Below the pieces are notes generated by a model. The model worked only from the letters and a program-made list of their open reading frames with translations, had not been told where the DNA came from and searched no databases. Shown here piece after piece: positions 1 through 10,830 of a stretch of DNA of 64,000 bases (positions are counted from its first letter, which is position 1; each line of letters begins with the position of its first letter). The DNA is from Marasmius tenuissimus (Eukaryota; Basidiomycota; Agaricomycetes; Agaricales; Marasmiaceae), in contig JAQOTA010000047.1 of assembly GCA_029532415.1 (NCBI GenBank), positions 682,001-746,000 on the forward strand, in the 5' to 3' direction. The position numbers and the translations under genes are program-made.

Positions 1-2751
1 TAGGGGCCTGAGGGCCCATGTCTTGCTCGTAGGATTGATACGGGTGAGGTCCTGTAGGCCCTCCAAAATTCGGGGTCGTCGGTGTGTGACTTGCTGTGCC
101 CGGAGGTGAAGCGTAACCTTGTTGGGGTGGTAGTTGCGGGGAGGGAGAGGGCTGGGGGTATGGTTGGTAGTTCGCTTGAGCGGTCGGTGGCCGGTTGATT
201 CCCCAGTCTTGAGGAGGCCACTGCTGTTGAGACTGCGGCTCCGGGGATGGAAACTGCGGGCCTTGAGGAAATGAGACGACGGGTCGATCAGACTGCTGTG
301 AAGGTGGCCGAGTCTCCTGGGGTGGGCGGGGACGGGATGAAGGACGTGAAGCCAGATTTGGCCGAGGTCGTGAGGCCGGATGTAACGGCGGAGGCGACAT
401 AAGGGGCCTGGGGCTGGGCGAAGAGGCGGGCGGCCCCGCTGCTGTGGAGGGTATGGGAGGTACAGAACAAGCCTCCGTTACTGGAAGAGATTGGAGCGGG
501 GTCGGCGACGGGGAGGAAGCTATGCCATGTCTAGAAAAGTCGTTTGCAAGGGAGTTTACATCTGGACCAGGGAGTGCGTAACCTTGAGGCCGGGGTTGAG
601 GGGTATTCGGATGGGAGATGTGGGGACTGGATTGTTGAGAAGCGACGACTGTACTGATGGGTGCCGATATAGGTGTCGGGACAGCTTCGGCCGGTGCAGA
701 GGAAGCGCCCGTGCTGGCGCTTGAACCCTGGGGTTGTGCACTAGTGCTGCTGGTGGCCACCGAAACTTCTTCTGCTTCTAGAGAGTAAGGGGGAGGAGGC
801 GCCTCGTCCTTACTCTCCTTCTGAGCGTCTAACCATTGCTCATATGCCTGTCTGCCGCTTCCCTCGGCTTGATCTTCTTCAGTAGCTCTTTCCTCCTCGT
901 ACTTTGGACGAGACGACCAATAATCCTGTAATTCCTTGGAAGGGAACGTCTCGTGAATCATTCGTTCACTTCGAAGGCCTTCTCCCGCGAAGCCACAGAT
1001 TTTCATGTACCTGACGTGAAGCATGAGAACACTTTCCTCGACATTGGGTTCACTCTCACCAATCAGCAGGTAGATCGTAGCCCTCCGCATCCAGCGCAAG
1101 AAAGGGATATTTTCCTCCATCAGGGAGAAGCCGGGCCTTTTCTACTACTGGCATGAGAGCGGTACCCTCGTCGTATCTGAATAAAAAATATCAAGTTGTG
1201 AAAGGGAAACCAAATCCAAACGTCTTACTCGTCCCACATCGCTCCGTACATTGACCTGACACCAAGCCGTTTGGCACTGAAAATCTGTTTCCATAAGAAT
1301 CTCCCACCCTCTCGCTTGATGTCATTGAGGCCCCAACGACCCTCGGTCAAGTTCAAACCCTAATGACAACTTTGGTCACTGGAAGTGTATGGTGCAATGC
1401 CGCGGTAAGACTCACAGAGAATCCCGGGAAAACCACGGGAAGGTAATCCACCTTTCGATTCCCTTCTTCGTGTCGCTTTCTCAACAATTCAATGTCGAAC
1501 TTCATTGTATACTCCGCGAATCGTTCCACATCGTCGTTATTCCGTACTCGCCCTACCATCCATGGAGAGATGGCATCAAAATCGTTAAGCCACACATCGA
1601 GAAAGCCGGGGTTGCGATCAGCGTCTTCTGTGGCGGTTCGCCAGTGTGTTGGTGTTCCTTGAAAGTTAGGGGGTGAATTTAGAAACGCAGGTGGGCATTC
1701 AGTTCCAGAAAGAATCACCTGCCAGGACATATGCCCCTCCTGGTGTGACAGAGCGAATGGTGTGGACTATCTGTCTGACAAGTTCGGGCGTGTGGTTTCT
1801 TCCGTCAAAACCAAAGCCTAAGTAATCGATGAGAATGTTGATGAGCAAGGGAGCATTGAGTTTGATTGAACATACCCCAAAGAGCAATCACTGGCTTTCC
1901 TTTCTCCTTCAAATAACTAGGGCTTTCTAATACCCGTTTCTCGTGCAACAGATGAAGCCAGTCCCTCTCTACTACTCCCGCCACTCGCTCTGAAGGAACC
2001 CCTGAGACGTCGTACCTTGCGAAAACTGTGAGATCTACATGAAATCTGGTGGGAGAAAACGTACATGATGGCGAACACTCGACCCTCCTTCTCAGCTGCA
2101 TCACGAACGCGGTCACCAATCTCGTCACGAAGTCGCCGGAGACCTGGACTTCGAGTTTCTGTGTCACATTGTCCCGCGAACCGTTGCAGGAAAGCCCCGT
2201 CAACTCCATGGCGTGCCATCCAGTGAAAGTGGCTATAAATATGGCTTTAGGCATGTGAACCAGATCTGAAGTAAGTGAATTGTACCGTTGAACGGTCTGT
2301 GGATGCCGCGAAGAAAATAACTTGGCTGGTTCGCCATTCTTGTGATTGATGCCTGGTGCTGAATATAGCTCCGACGGCGAATAATCAGACACGTCAGGCC
2401 AAAGGTCTACGGTGGGCCTCCCCCCTGCAGGTATAGGTTGGTTGAACCAGTGAAGCCATCCATGGTGACCTGTAACGCGTGTAGATGAATTTCGACGAGA
2501 ACTTTTGCGACAATCGAGCTCTTGAGTACCTGGGTCGATGGGTTCACCATCTCCTGCACAAGTGAACCTGTCCACAACGAATTATCGAAGAACAGAGATA
2601 CTGAACTAGAATTACTCACCAGCCTTGATATCCAACCAGAAATTTATCGTGTATTGTTGAAGGATTGGCTCTGTATCGAAAGTCAGATCTATTATCGAGC
2701 GTATAGATAAACAGAAAAATTGTACCTTTTTAGCGTTTTGCCATGTTCCAT
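1..2751 (-). CDS. Glycoside hydrolase-like protein (GH71/GH99-like, 'xylosidase/arabinosidase' type) with Pro/Gln-rich PPxY tail; 3' end beyond window
   Basis: Spliced on the minus strand from an ATG at 2751; the first intron begins at 2725 and at least seven more follow. The N-terminal part contains FLVGYQGWFTCAGDGEP, GHHGWLHWFNQP and TVDLWPDVSDY. The middle carries WLNDFDAISPWMVGR and ends in GGRFLWKQIFSAKRLG and MYGAMWDEYDEGTALMP. These blocks resemble fungal and bacterial proteins annotated as putative xylosidase/arabinosidase of a GH71/GH99-like TIM-barrel type; the substrate is not known to me. No signal peptide is visible (MEHGKTLKRSDF start), so a cytosolic location is inferred. After the catalytic part, from about base 870 leftwards, the frame stays open to base 1 as a low-complexity Pro/Gln/Ser tail that begins with a PPPPYS motif. 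The stop codon lies outside the window. The family match is from memory of conserved blocks. Confidence 0.72.
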
Positions 2752-2922
2752 AATGTTAGTGATTTGAGAGAAATTCAAGATGAGAGAAGGTGAACAAGAG
2801 CGCTAGCTGGAGAGCATTGGCATTTCGTTCACATCGCCACGCGCAGCGCCCATTGTGCCTTTGCTGTCATTGTCAATAGTAATACAACCGCTTGACACAT
2901 TACTCCCATCACCGCCCGCTCC

Positions 2923-3757
2923 ATGGACAACGAATCCAAAGCCCTTGCTCAACACCTCGTCGGATTGCTGGAAAAGTATGCTTGCAAGTGATAGCTGTCG
3001 TCCACCTGACGCTGAAGCTTGGCTTCAGGAAACCATCATCATCGAGACTCCTAGTTGGTGTATGCGGGATACCGGCATCAGGCAAATCCTCGTTCACCGA
3101 TATATTACTCAAAGATGTCAACCGATTGCTGTCCAGCTCTCAATTGAAGACTAAGGAGCCAGAGTTTAAAGCAGCGGTCATCGGACTGGACGGATGGCAT
3201 CTCACTCGAGCTCAGCTTGAAGAATTTCCGAATCCTCAGCTCGCTCGGGATAGACGAGGGATCCATTGGACATTCGACTCGGCTGCCTATCTCGAATTCG
3301 TACGAGCACTACGGGAAGAGATTACATCTTCGACCCCGATAATAACAGCACCCTCCTTCGACCACGCAACAAAGGATCCGTCCCCAAATTCAGTTTCTAT
3401 CCAGCCATACCATCGGATCGTCATTATAGAAGGCCTATATACCACGCTCAGTGTCGATTCATGGGGCGAAGCGGCGCGTTTGATGGATGAGAGGGTGTAT
3501 CTTGAACTCAGCGTTGAGGAAGCTCAGCAGCGGTTGGTCAAACGACATGTCAAGAGTGGTGTAACCAGGAATGAGAAGGAGGCAGTATGGAGAGCAGAGA
3601 ACAATGATATGCCCAGTATGTGACCTTTGATCTATACCTATACGCTTTCCTAAGTGTCCTTCTAGATGGTCGCTTCGTTATTGCAAATATGCTAGAACCA
3701 ACGAGAGTAATCAAGAGTGTCAATGACCCGGTGCTGAGTCGTGCGGCGAGAAAATAG
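2923..3757 (+). CDS. P-loop kinase of the phosphoribulokinase/uridine kinase superfamily (YFH7-like)
   Basis: Three exons: ATG at 2923, intron 2976-3028, and a second intron near 3619-3666 that splices NDMP to NGRFVIANML; stop at 3757. The Walker A motif GIPASGKSSF follows a short N-terminal helix. The Walker B-like strand is VIGLDGWHLTR, followed by DRRGIHWTFD, PSFDHATKDP and RIVIIEGLYTTL, the usual order in PRK/uridine kinase proteins. The C terminus VNDPVLSRAARK is short. Fungal YFH7-type proteins have this architecture and this size; the phosphorylated substrate is not established. It is divergently arranged with the glycoside-hydrolase-like gene: the two start codons lie only about 170 bp apart, so they may share a promoter region. 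Confidence 0.85.
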
Positions 3758-4587
3758 AATGGTTCCCCAAAAAGAAAATAGGTGTACGATAAATCGTAAG
3801 TTGAATTCATGGATCTTGGGCTGATTTACCCATTTGACAACCTTTTCATCAGGAATTAGATGTACTTACCATCTGAATCGAATGCCAGAACATTTCTCGA
3901 AACCTCTGTTACGTCTATTGCGATGGCGTCCCATAGTTCCGTGTCCGAGCAGGTGTCCAACTCATTCAGTCCTAGGATTGTCGTCCAATTGTACCGGCCT
4001 TTGCAGCGCTCCGGACAAGTTCCGAACTCAGATTCGTGTGGCCTTCTCTCGTTTCTAGTTTGTTCTCGGCTCGGAGGACTATGCTTCCTCATATCCTCGT
4101 GTTTGAGAGCCGTTTGAGAGCCGTCCCGTCGAGGTGAATCTCAAGATTCAGCAGGCTACAGGCCTCCCATGAGGGGTGAGCCTCGACAGCCCAATTCCTC
4201 AGCCAGGTTAGCTCTCGGCCCCTCATGTAGTGCACAATACTCTATACGTCTCCACTGAGACCATCACAATGCACATCTTCACCTACTTTAGATCACAACT
4301 GCTGCACTGCTGTATGCACGATCTGTTTGTCGCTAACGACATTAGCACAGGTTGCTTGGGCTACGCTGCTAAAAAGTACGTGGTCGTTGACTTGTCGTTG
4401 TCTATCATTCAACGATTGAATGGTCACTGCCATACATCAAAACTCTACCACGGACTTATAATCAGTGCTCGAACGGGACACCACTCATCCCACAACCACA
4501 TAGTATGTCCTAATCCCCGCGTGTCCTTCTGTGCTCTAACTCTGAACGCGATTTGAAGGCATCCGGTGCCTGGTGCACCTCTCAGCT
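3758..4587. other. Intergenic stretch with an unassigned 78-codon minus-strand frame
   Basis: No gene is recognised here. The only frame with protein-like texture is minus 4092-3856, containing NWTTILGLNELDTCSDTEL. It has no recognisable family and no clear splice partners, so it may be a gene fragment or chance. A short direct repeat (gagagccgtttgagagccgt) lies near 4106-4126. The rest serves as upstream region for the 7TM gene that starts at 4588. Confidence 0.3.
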
Positions 4588-5846
4588 ATGCCTACTCTAG
4601 TACGAGATACAGGGCAGGCCCTCACCAATGCGATAGGATATTCTTTTATCCAAGGCAGCATCTGGTGTAGCGTTAGTTACGGAGTCGTCCTCATTCTCTT
4701 TCCTATGTGCTTGCACACCTTGTACACGCAAAGAACCCAACGGCATTCACCCAAACTCCGGTCAAAGATGCTCACGGCTTATGTCTGTAGCGTATTCGTG
4801 CTACAGACCTTGATATTCGTATCGGCTTCGACATTCACACAATCTGCTTTCGTTGACCACCGGGACTACTCTGGTGGGCCTGGGGAGTACGGCCTCGATA
4901 TGTGGTTCGGTCGACATAACATTCTAAATCATGCTTCCTTCGTCGTGGCGAAGTGGTTATCTGACGCTTTCCTTGTGGGTTGTTCCTTCCTCGCGATCCC
5001 TCTGTGACGCTGACCGTTGCTGCTTTAGATTTGGAGGTGCTACGCTGTATTCGAATCTGTCGGGAATACCTGGCTCGTTCTGCTTGCTCCATGTTGTCTT
5101 TACATCGCATCTTTCGGTCGGTCCACATATCAACTTCTCAACTTTGGGGACTCACAAGTGACACGTACATGATAGTTCTCAGTATCATGTTCCTCATTCA
5201 GATCTGCGACAATGCGCATGCTCCTGGGACAGACACGGGGTGGACGGCCCCATTCCTTGCTGCTACCCCAGGCCTCAATATCGCCATATCCATCGTCATC
5301 ATCGCCCGGCTTGTGCTCCGGAAATACCAGATGGAAGTCCCTCCAGCCATAGAGGCTTCCCCCGGCTCCCGGGTTAGTCTCCTGACCATACTCGTCGAAT
5401 CCGGGTTTGTACACGCTGTACACGCCATCTTCTTTCTCCTTCTTTTCGTCGCTCGAAGCCCTGTCTCGGAGGTCTTCCTCCAGTCCTTCAGCCAAGTTCA
5501 GGTGCGTCTTTCAGCGCTATCAGTATCGTGCCTTGCTCACACGTGAATATACAAGACCGCTACGATGTTCCTCATCATCCTGAAAGGAAAGCATTGGACC
5601 ACTTCCAGCATCAATATATCCGTCGTTCAAACGTCCAACAAAACCTTTCAACTGCCTAACCTCTTGCGGGATAACACGTCGAAATCGTTCGACCTTTCGG
5701 ACACATGGAAACGGTCCGGGCTCACTGCCCAGGTCGCTGTCACGCGCCATGTCGAGGTGCGGTCTTCACTCAGACTGGAGCCGTTGCGTACTGGCTATCT
5801 CAACTCGAAGCGTGGAACAGTTACGGTCGCGAGCAATTCTATGTAG
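4588..5846 (+). CDS. Orphan seven-transmembrane protein of the basidiomycete type
   Basis: Four exons are supported: 4588-4974, 5029-5116, 5176-5501 and 5556-5846. The introns start GTGGGT, GTCGGT and GTGCGT and end in AG. Hydrophobic stretches are visible in order: GSIWCSVSYGVVLILFPMCL, AYVCSVFVLQTLIFV, FVVAKWLSDAFLI, WLVLLAPCCLYIASF, VLSIMFLIQIC, PGLNIAISIVIIARLVL and SGFVHAVHAIFFLLLFVA. A hydrophilic Ser/Thr-rich tail follows. WRCYAVFES after the fourth segment is typical of the large agaricomycete family of uncharacterised 7TM proteins (the W-x-x-x-x-V/F cytoplasmic loop). The role is unknown; a receptor-like function is only inferred from topology. It is not obviously closest to the 7TM arrays further right. 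Confidence 0.8.
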
Positions 5847-5983
5847 CTCACATGTTTACAGCGCCATGTGCCTTTCTTTTGTACTTCCATTGATCCCTAT
5901 TTTATGAGTTTGAACAATGTATGGGTATATTCGTACTAATAGTCCACTCCAAGTTTTGTTGACGCACACAAGGCCGCGCCTCT

Positions 5984-8006
5984 TTAGCCTTTAACAACCA
6001 ACACCCCCACCCCCCTCTTGCCATGGAATGCATGTCTCCACCCACACCTCCATTTATCTGTATTCCCCTTCTTCCCGACAGTTGTCGAAACCATCCCACC
6101 AATATGGTCCATCACAAGCCTCGACGGAATAAACATTGTCACGTCATCATCGCTCTGACGATTGATATTCTTCAGATCCTTTTTCACACTGTCAGGTAAA
6201 GTGTTCGTTTGAAGACTTCGAAGAGGGTACAATTCCCTCGAACACATAGGATCTAAACCCAACAAACAGTCCTGCATCACAACATCGGCAGGTCGACGGA
6301 TGGCAAAGGGCGGGAAGGGTGTCTTTCCGGGACGGAAAGGTAGAGCATGTGTCCGAAGAATGTGTTCGAGCATCGGGAGAAGAGTGTGATGGAAGATCAA
6401 TCCACTGAGAAGAAGAAAAGAGGATTTTAGGTTGGCTGTTCATTCCCCCGCAGTGACACAGACAAACTCACCTTCCACCCGTCCCAATAAATGCAGATCG
6501 GGTACCAACTTCAACTTCGACCTCGCCCGAAGCCTCTAAGGCCTGCTTCCTCCCCAACTCTAACAGCCACATAGTCCTTTTCAAAATGTCTGCCCCATTC
6601 TCGCAAAGCGGGAAATCGTCCTCAACGATCATGATCCATTCTGCGTGCTTCCAGGAGCCTTCCCGATAGCCTGCAGCAATCCACTTGAACGCTTCAGCCA
6701 AGTGCAAGTATTGCCCTAAATCGTAGTCATCCATCGAATGATAGTCTTGGTCGACGTAGAATTGGATGTGAGGATCGTTTTCCTTCTCCCTCGCTCGTTG
6801 AAACGCGGCATGGTTGGAGGCGTGAGTGAATACTGAGAGCACAATTGTGCCCTCGGTGTATCCCGGATTCAGTAATGGCTTGTAGGAGTCAATGCTTGCA
6901 GTGATAATCTCCTCGGCAAGCAAAACGTTTCCTGGTCGAGGATAACTGAGCATGACGACTTCGAGGAGACTTCGCTGTTCGTTCGACGCGCGTGAAGGTG
7001 AAGGAGGTATTACGGTATTTTCATATGGTAACGGTAAGTTGCTCCAGAAGCTGGTGAGGATGTAGATGCCGAGAAGAGGCAGGAATGTGTAACAGAGAGT
7101 GGGTATAAATGTTCCGCGAAGGAAGTATGACAGGGTGAGTGTAGGGCGATTCGATGGTGAAGGTAATCTCTCCTGGTCATTCGGCAACCTGAAGACCGCA
7201 AGCAAACGCAGTAAACCGGCGATCAAGAGTGCACATACATATGTCCATGGCTCCTCCTCCAAGACGGCCAAAGTCATCGTGAGAAGAGACAGCGCACACA
7301 GGCTCTTGTCGATGGGGTGATTATCGTGTAATTGTAGTAGAACATGGAAGGTTGATTTGAACCCGTCCAGCACGCCCTTGGCTGGCAATAAGCAACAAGT
7401 CAGTTGTAGAGTCAAAGGAAGAGGTGACATTTGCAACGCACTTGGTGTTGCTTCACTCGGACTCGACAGAATCCGTAAAAACACGCACACAACCAATCCT
7501 GCCCCGAGTCCCTCGCTCATCTCGTAGAGTGTCCAATGCCTAAACAAGCTCGGATACGCCCATCCTACACTCCTCGTAAAGATAAATCCAATGAGAGTGC
7601 GCAGTAACCCCACTGGAATCCAAGCAAGGTACAGGCAGCAAATGATGCGTATGGGTGAGGATTTCGGTTTCGAAGGTTGTAGAAAACGAAACACGATAGT
7701 CGCCTGGATGATTCTGCTCAGGAATGAGCCAACTGAGGTCGGAGGTGCGACGGGTGCGCCAAAAAGGGCTGTCGACGCATCCGTCAAGGAGGCTGAATGG
7801 GTTAAATCTCGTGGTGAAAACGGCGCGACATTACAAAGGAAGGCTGTCGCAATGAATCCGGGAACGAGGTGGACAGTGCTGAGGGCCTTTACAACCGCCT
7901 GGAGTATCAGGAAGGAAGGAACCACAATGCACAATTGCAAGAATGGTTGGTTTGCGGATCCTTGGGAAATGTCGAAGATAGATTTAGGTGTGAAGCGCAC
8001 GACCAT
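5984..8006 (-). CDS. Polytopic membrane protein with C-terminal glycosyltransferase-like domain
   Basis: Two exons: 8006-6472 and 6404-5984, joined through intron 6471-6405, which gives ...FIGTGG-SGLIFHHT. The N-terminal half contains about eight hydrophobic segments, for example LQLCIVVPSFLILQAVV, VGLLRTLIGFIF and GLGAGLVVCVFLRIL. After a last segment near residue 330 comes a soluble domain with VVMLSYPRP, GTIVLSVFTHAS, FYVDQDYHS and the acidic motif WIMIVEDDFPLC. An xDD motif after a hydrophobic strand is the nucleotide-sugar/metal site of many GT-A glycosyltransferases. Membrane anchoring plus this domain suggests an ER/Golgi enzyme acting on glycans or a lipid-linked sugar, but the family is not recognised with certainty. 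Fungal PGAP4-like or capsule-type transferases are alternatives. Confidence 0.65.
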
Positions 8007-8310
8007 GATTAAGAGGTAATTTTCTAGGTTTTGAGCAATCTCTTGTCCTTGTCGTTGCTGTTTGAGTGGGCATCGCCTTTGGTGATGACAACCTGGAAGC
8101 AGCCATCGTTCGCGTTGCCGTCAACACGCTCGAGTTTAGAATGAAGGGTCGCATTGGGCGCTTAGTTGCGAGCGACTTGCAAAACACTCTCATCGAGCGT
8201 GAAAATTGTGAGTATACTACTACGGTATCAGAAGCCATGGCTAGAGAGTAAAAAAAAAATCCGCAAAGTCCCAGAAGTTATAATTAGTCCACGTTATACG
8301 AGAATAAATA

Positions 8311-10132
8311 TCACGCTATCTCGACATCTTCCAAACCACCTCCATGATAACCAACAGATACTGGCGAAGTCATTGCACTTGTCCGACGAGACATAGGCCC
8401 CGGCGGCGGCGACGAAGTATGTGAGTAGTACTGCTGTGACTGTACACGCCCATGTCTTCCACTCTGACCGCTTTCAGATATGACAGAAGGTGAAAACTGT
8501 CCACTCGTACTCCTCATTTGACCATCTGACGAGCCAGAAAACAGGAGCGACGACTCTCGATGAGACGAGCTACCAGCCTCTGGATAATACGTATATGCGG
8601 GAGGATTTCGTGGTGGAGTCCTGAAATCCCCCGTAAAGTAGTCTGTCTGTCCGTCCGAATCTTCGTGTTCCTGTGGGCGATTGACGCCGAGAGAAGGGTC
8701 GTATGGGTTGAACATGACGCCCCCTTTTCTAGGTGGGGAGTTGGCGGAGCCAGACCCCCCACCATCAGAGACCGGTGGGGATAGGGTCCGCTGGGGAGAA
8801 GATAACAAGAAAGGCTGGATGTTGTTCTCCGGGAGATAAAGACCCGTGTCATGGGGAGGCGAGCCAGCGATTGTCGATTGCCTGGCATATGCGTGACCAT
8901 GACTTGTAGGCGATGTGGTATAAGTAGACATAGGACGAGTGTCCCGACTCCCTACACTCGTGAAGGTGTCGTACATCGACATTCTAGGTTGAATAGATTG
9001 AGGTTGAGGGTGACTCAGGACGAGAGGGGTATATTTCACTGCAACGTCACTAGGGACGTGTGTAGTCTCAGATAGGATAGAGTTTCGACGTCGCCGAAGC
9101 TCTTGGGCTCCCTCCTTAGATTTTCTTCGATACAGGAACCAGAAGGCGAAAGCTACACCCACGAGTAGGACAGCGCCGCCGACAGCGCCTCCTACGATGG
9201 CACCTATAGGCGGTGAGGATCCCTTCTGATCCGAAGGTGTTGACGACTGAATCGCTGCTCCAGTCAGCTCTGGGTGATCTGTAGAAAGAAAAGTCAGAGG
9301 GCTTAGACATCATTTCAACCGAGCACATAATACTACGCTCACCCTCTGACGACATGTTTTTAGCTTGCAGAACGTTGAATATCTGGTCCTTCCACGCATT
9401 AGCTGCACCGAGATCATAAGTTCGCGACTATCCATCACGACCAGGCAGATATTTCGAAGACTGACGATTGGTTCCCGCGTAGAATGGAAGTGTTTGATTA
9501 CCCGAGATCAGAATATCGGACGGCCAATACCTAGAGGTTCAGATAACGCCATCATTCCTTGAGAGTAAGTTCACTTTCACCGATGATTCCATCACTTGGA
9601 ATGACACTAACGTGGTCTGAGAAATATTATCGCCGTCACACTCCGCACGATAAGCAGGCCAGCTTAAAAATAGCCGTTGTCAGACCTTGCTCGGAATCGA
9701 AAAAAGTGTTACACACGGAGAGATCGATGAATCCTGTTCCTGACAGGCTACACACGCACTTAGCAGATTGTAAGCCGCCCATGAGCTTCGACAGGGCGAA
9801 CGGACAAGTCAGCCAGAACGCACAAAATTTTACCGATATAATGACGTACTCACCATGTACAGCGGTTAACCGTGTTCCTCAATTTGCTGGGCGGGTCGTA
9901 GTGAGTATTCGGTTGAAGGGGACCGACGTTGTACGCTGGACGGAAAAGAAAATCCCCGTGAGGACCGACTTTCGCACTGGAAAAGACTCAACTTACATCC
10001 CTGGAAGCAAGGGGCAGAAACTGCGGCCGCCAGATGACAAGGAGATAGAGATCTGGAGTTGAACAAAAACTGGAAACTCGGATCGCACAGAGCGGATGCC
10101 TGTATGGAAGCTCTGCCGTGAATGTTGGTCAT
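8311..10132 (-). CDS. Single-pass membrane protein, Cys-rich ectodomain (paralog 1 of 4)
   Basis: About seven small exons on minus. The ectodomain reads CDPSFQFLFNSRSLSPC, PCFQGSYNVGPLQP, HYDPP and CSWAAYNLLSACVACQ, then WPAYRAEC, YWPSDILISGNQTLPFYAGT and WKDQIFNVLQA. A transmembrane helix follows, near residues GAIVGGAVGGAVLLVGVAFA, with stop-transfer FLYRRK. The cytoplasmic tail is Ser/Pro-rich with NPPAYTYYP and ends EDVEIA. Three other copies lie in this window with the same exon phases. Proteins like this are common in agaricomycetes and have no known function. The only in-frame ATG of the first coding exon (10132) gives MTNIHGRASIQASALC, without a hydrophobic signal, unlike the paralogs. 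The true start may be in an unrecognised upstream exon. A TATA-like tgtatata lies at about 10282-10291 on this strand. Confidence 0.75.
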
Positions 10133-10830
10133 ATCCTGGGGTAAAAGGACAAGCCAGCTGCAGGGATGAGGTCTGTTCTCCCCAAAGTTCGTTGTTGCAA
10201 GAGAATGTGAATGTGGGGAGAAGGTAAGTTGCAAAGGAATGGGGGGCAAATGAAAACTCGAAACCGCTCCTGCCGTACGCTGCTATATACATACCCCTGA
10301 AAATCAACGAAGCGCTTATAAGCAGCCTGTTAGGCCAGGGACAGGCGATATGTATGCAACAGTCAACTGCGCTGCATACCGTCCCGCGCAACTCGGTGTT
10401 CACGAGCGGTGAGTTTCACACAGGATTCATCGTGCGCACGAAGGATAGTAACATTCTCCTATACAAGAACCTATATCAACCAACAAAAACCGTGGTTGAG
10501 GACGTATTTTGGTAGCCATCATCAGTAATCCAAAGGCAGCTTCGACCGATAGGGTGACTCTTGCCGTCATTGAGTATTCGAATCATGGTGTAGGGATGAC
10601 AGCGTCGATAGTGCCGTGAAACGATAAAGTTGTAGGAAGGACGTTGGGACGAAGTGTTACGTAGAATCTTAGTATATCCCGCCCCAGTGACGAGGAATGA
10701 CAATATACTCTCTCACACTGGCAGGTGCATCCCCTAAGTCCGGAATCTTCTGAAAATGATACTGCTGTGCTGTATGGCCTTCCCATCCAGCAATAACCCA
10801 GATAAACCCACTCATTGAGTTGACCGGGCC
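10133..10830. other. Intergenic region between membrane-protein paralog 1 and the RSC subunit gene
   Basis: This contains the promoter of paralog 1 (TATA-like element on minus at about 10282-10291) and the 3' flank of the RSC-type gene. Short frames at 10476-10834 have no conserved motifs or splice logic, and I see no other gene. Confidence 0.5.

Noticed and set aside
3856..4092. 78-codon minus frame with NWTTILGLNELDTC
   Set aside because: It looks protein-like, but I could not find a start, partner exons or a known family, so it is only mentioned in the gap entry.
4573..4588. Upstream GTG start for the 7TM gene
   Set aside because: Non-ATG start in a eukaryote; the ATG at 4588 in the same frame is preferred.
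9559..10062. 167-codon plus frame
   Set aside because: Antisense to the ectodomain exons of membrane paralog 1, which show matching splice sites and paralogs; the plus frame has no recognisable features.
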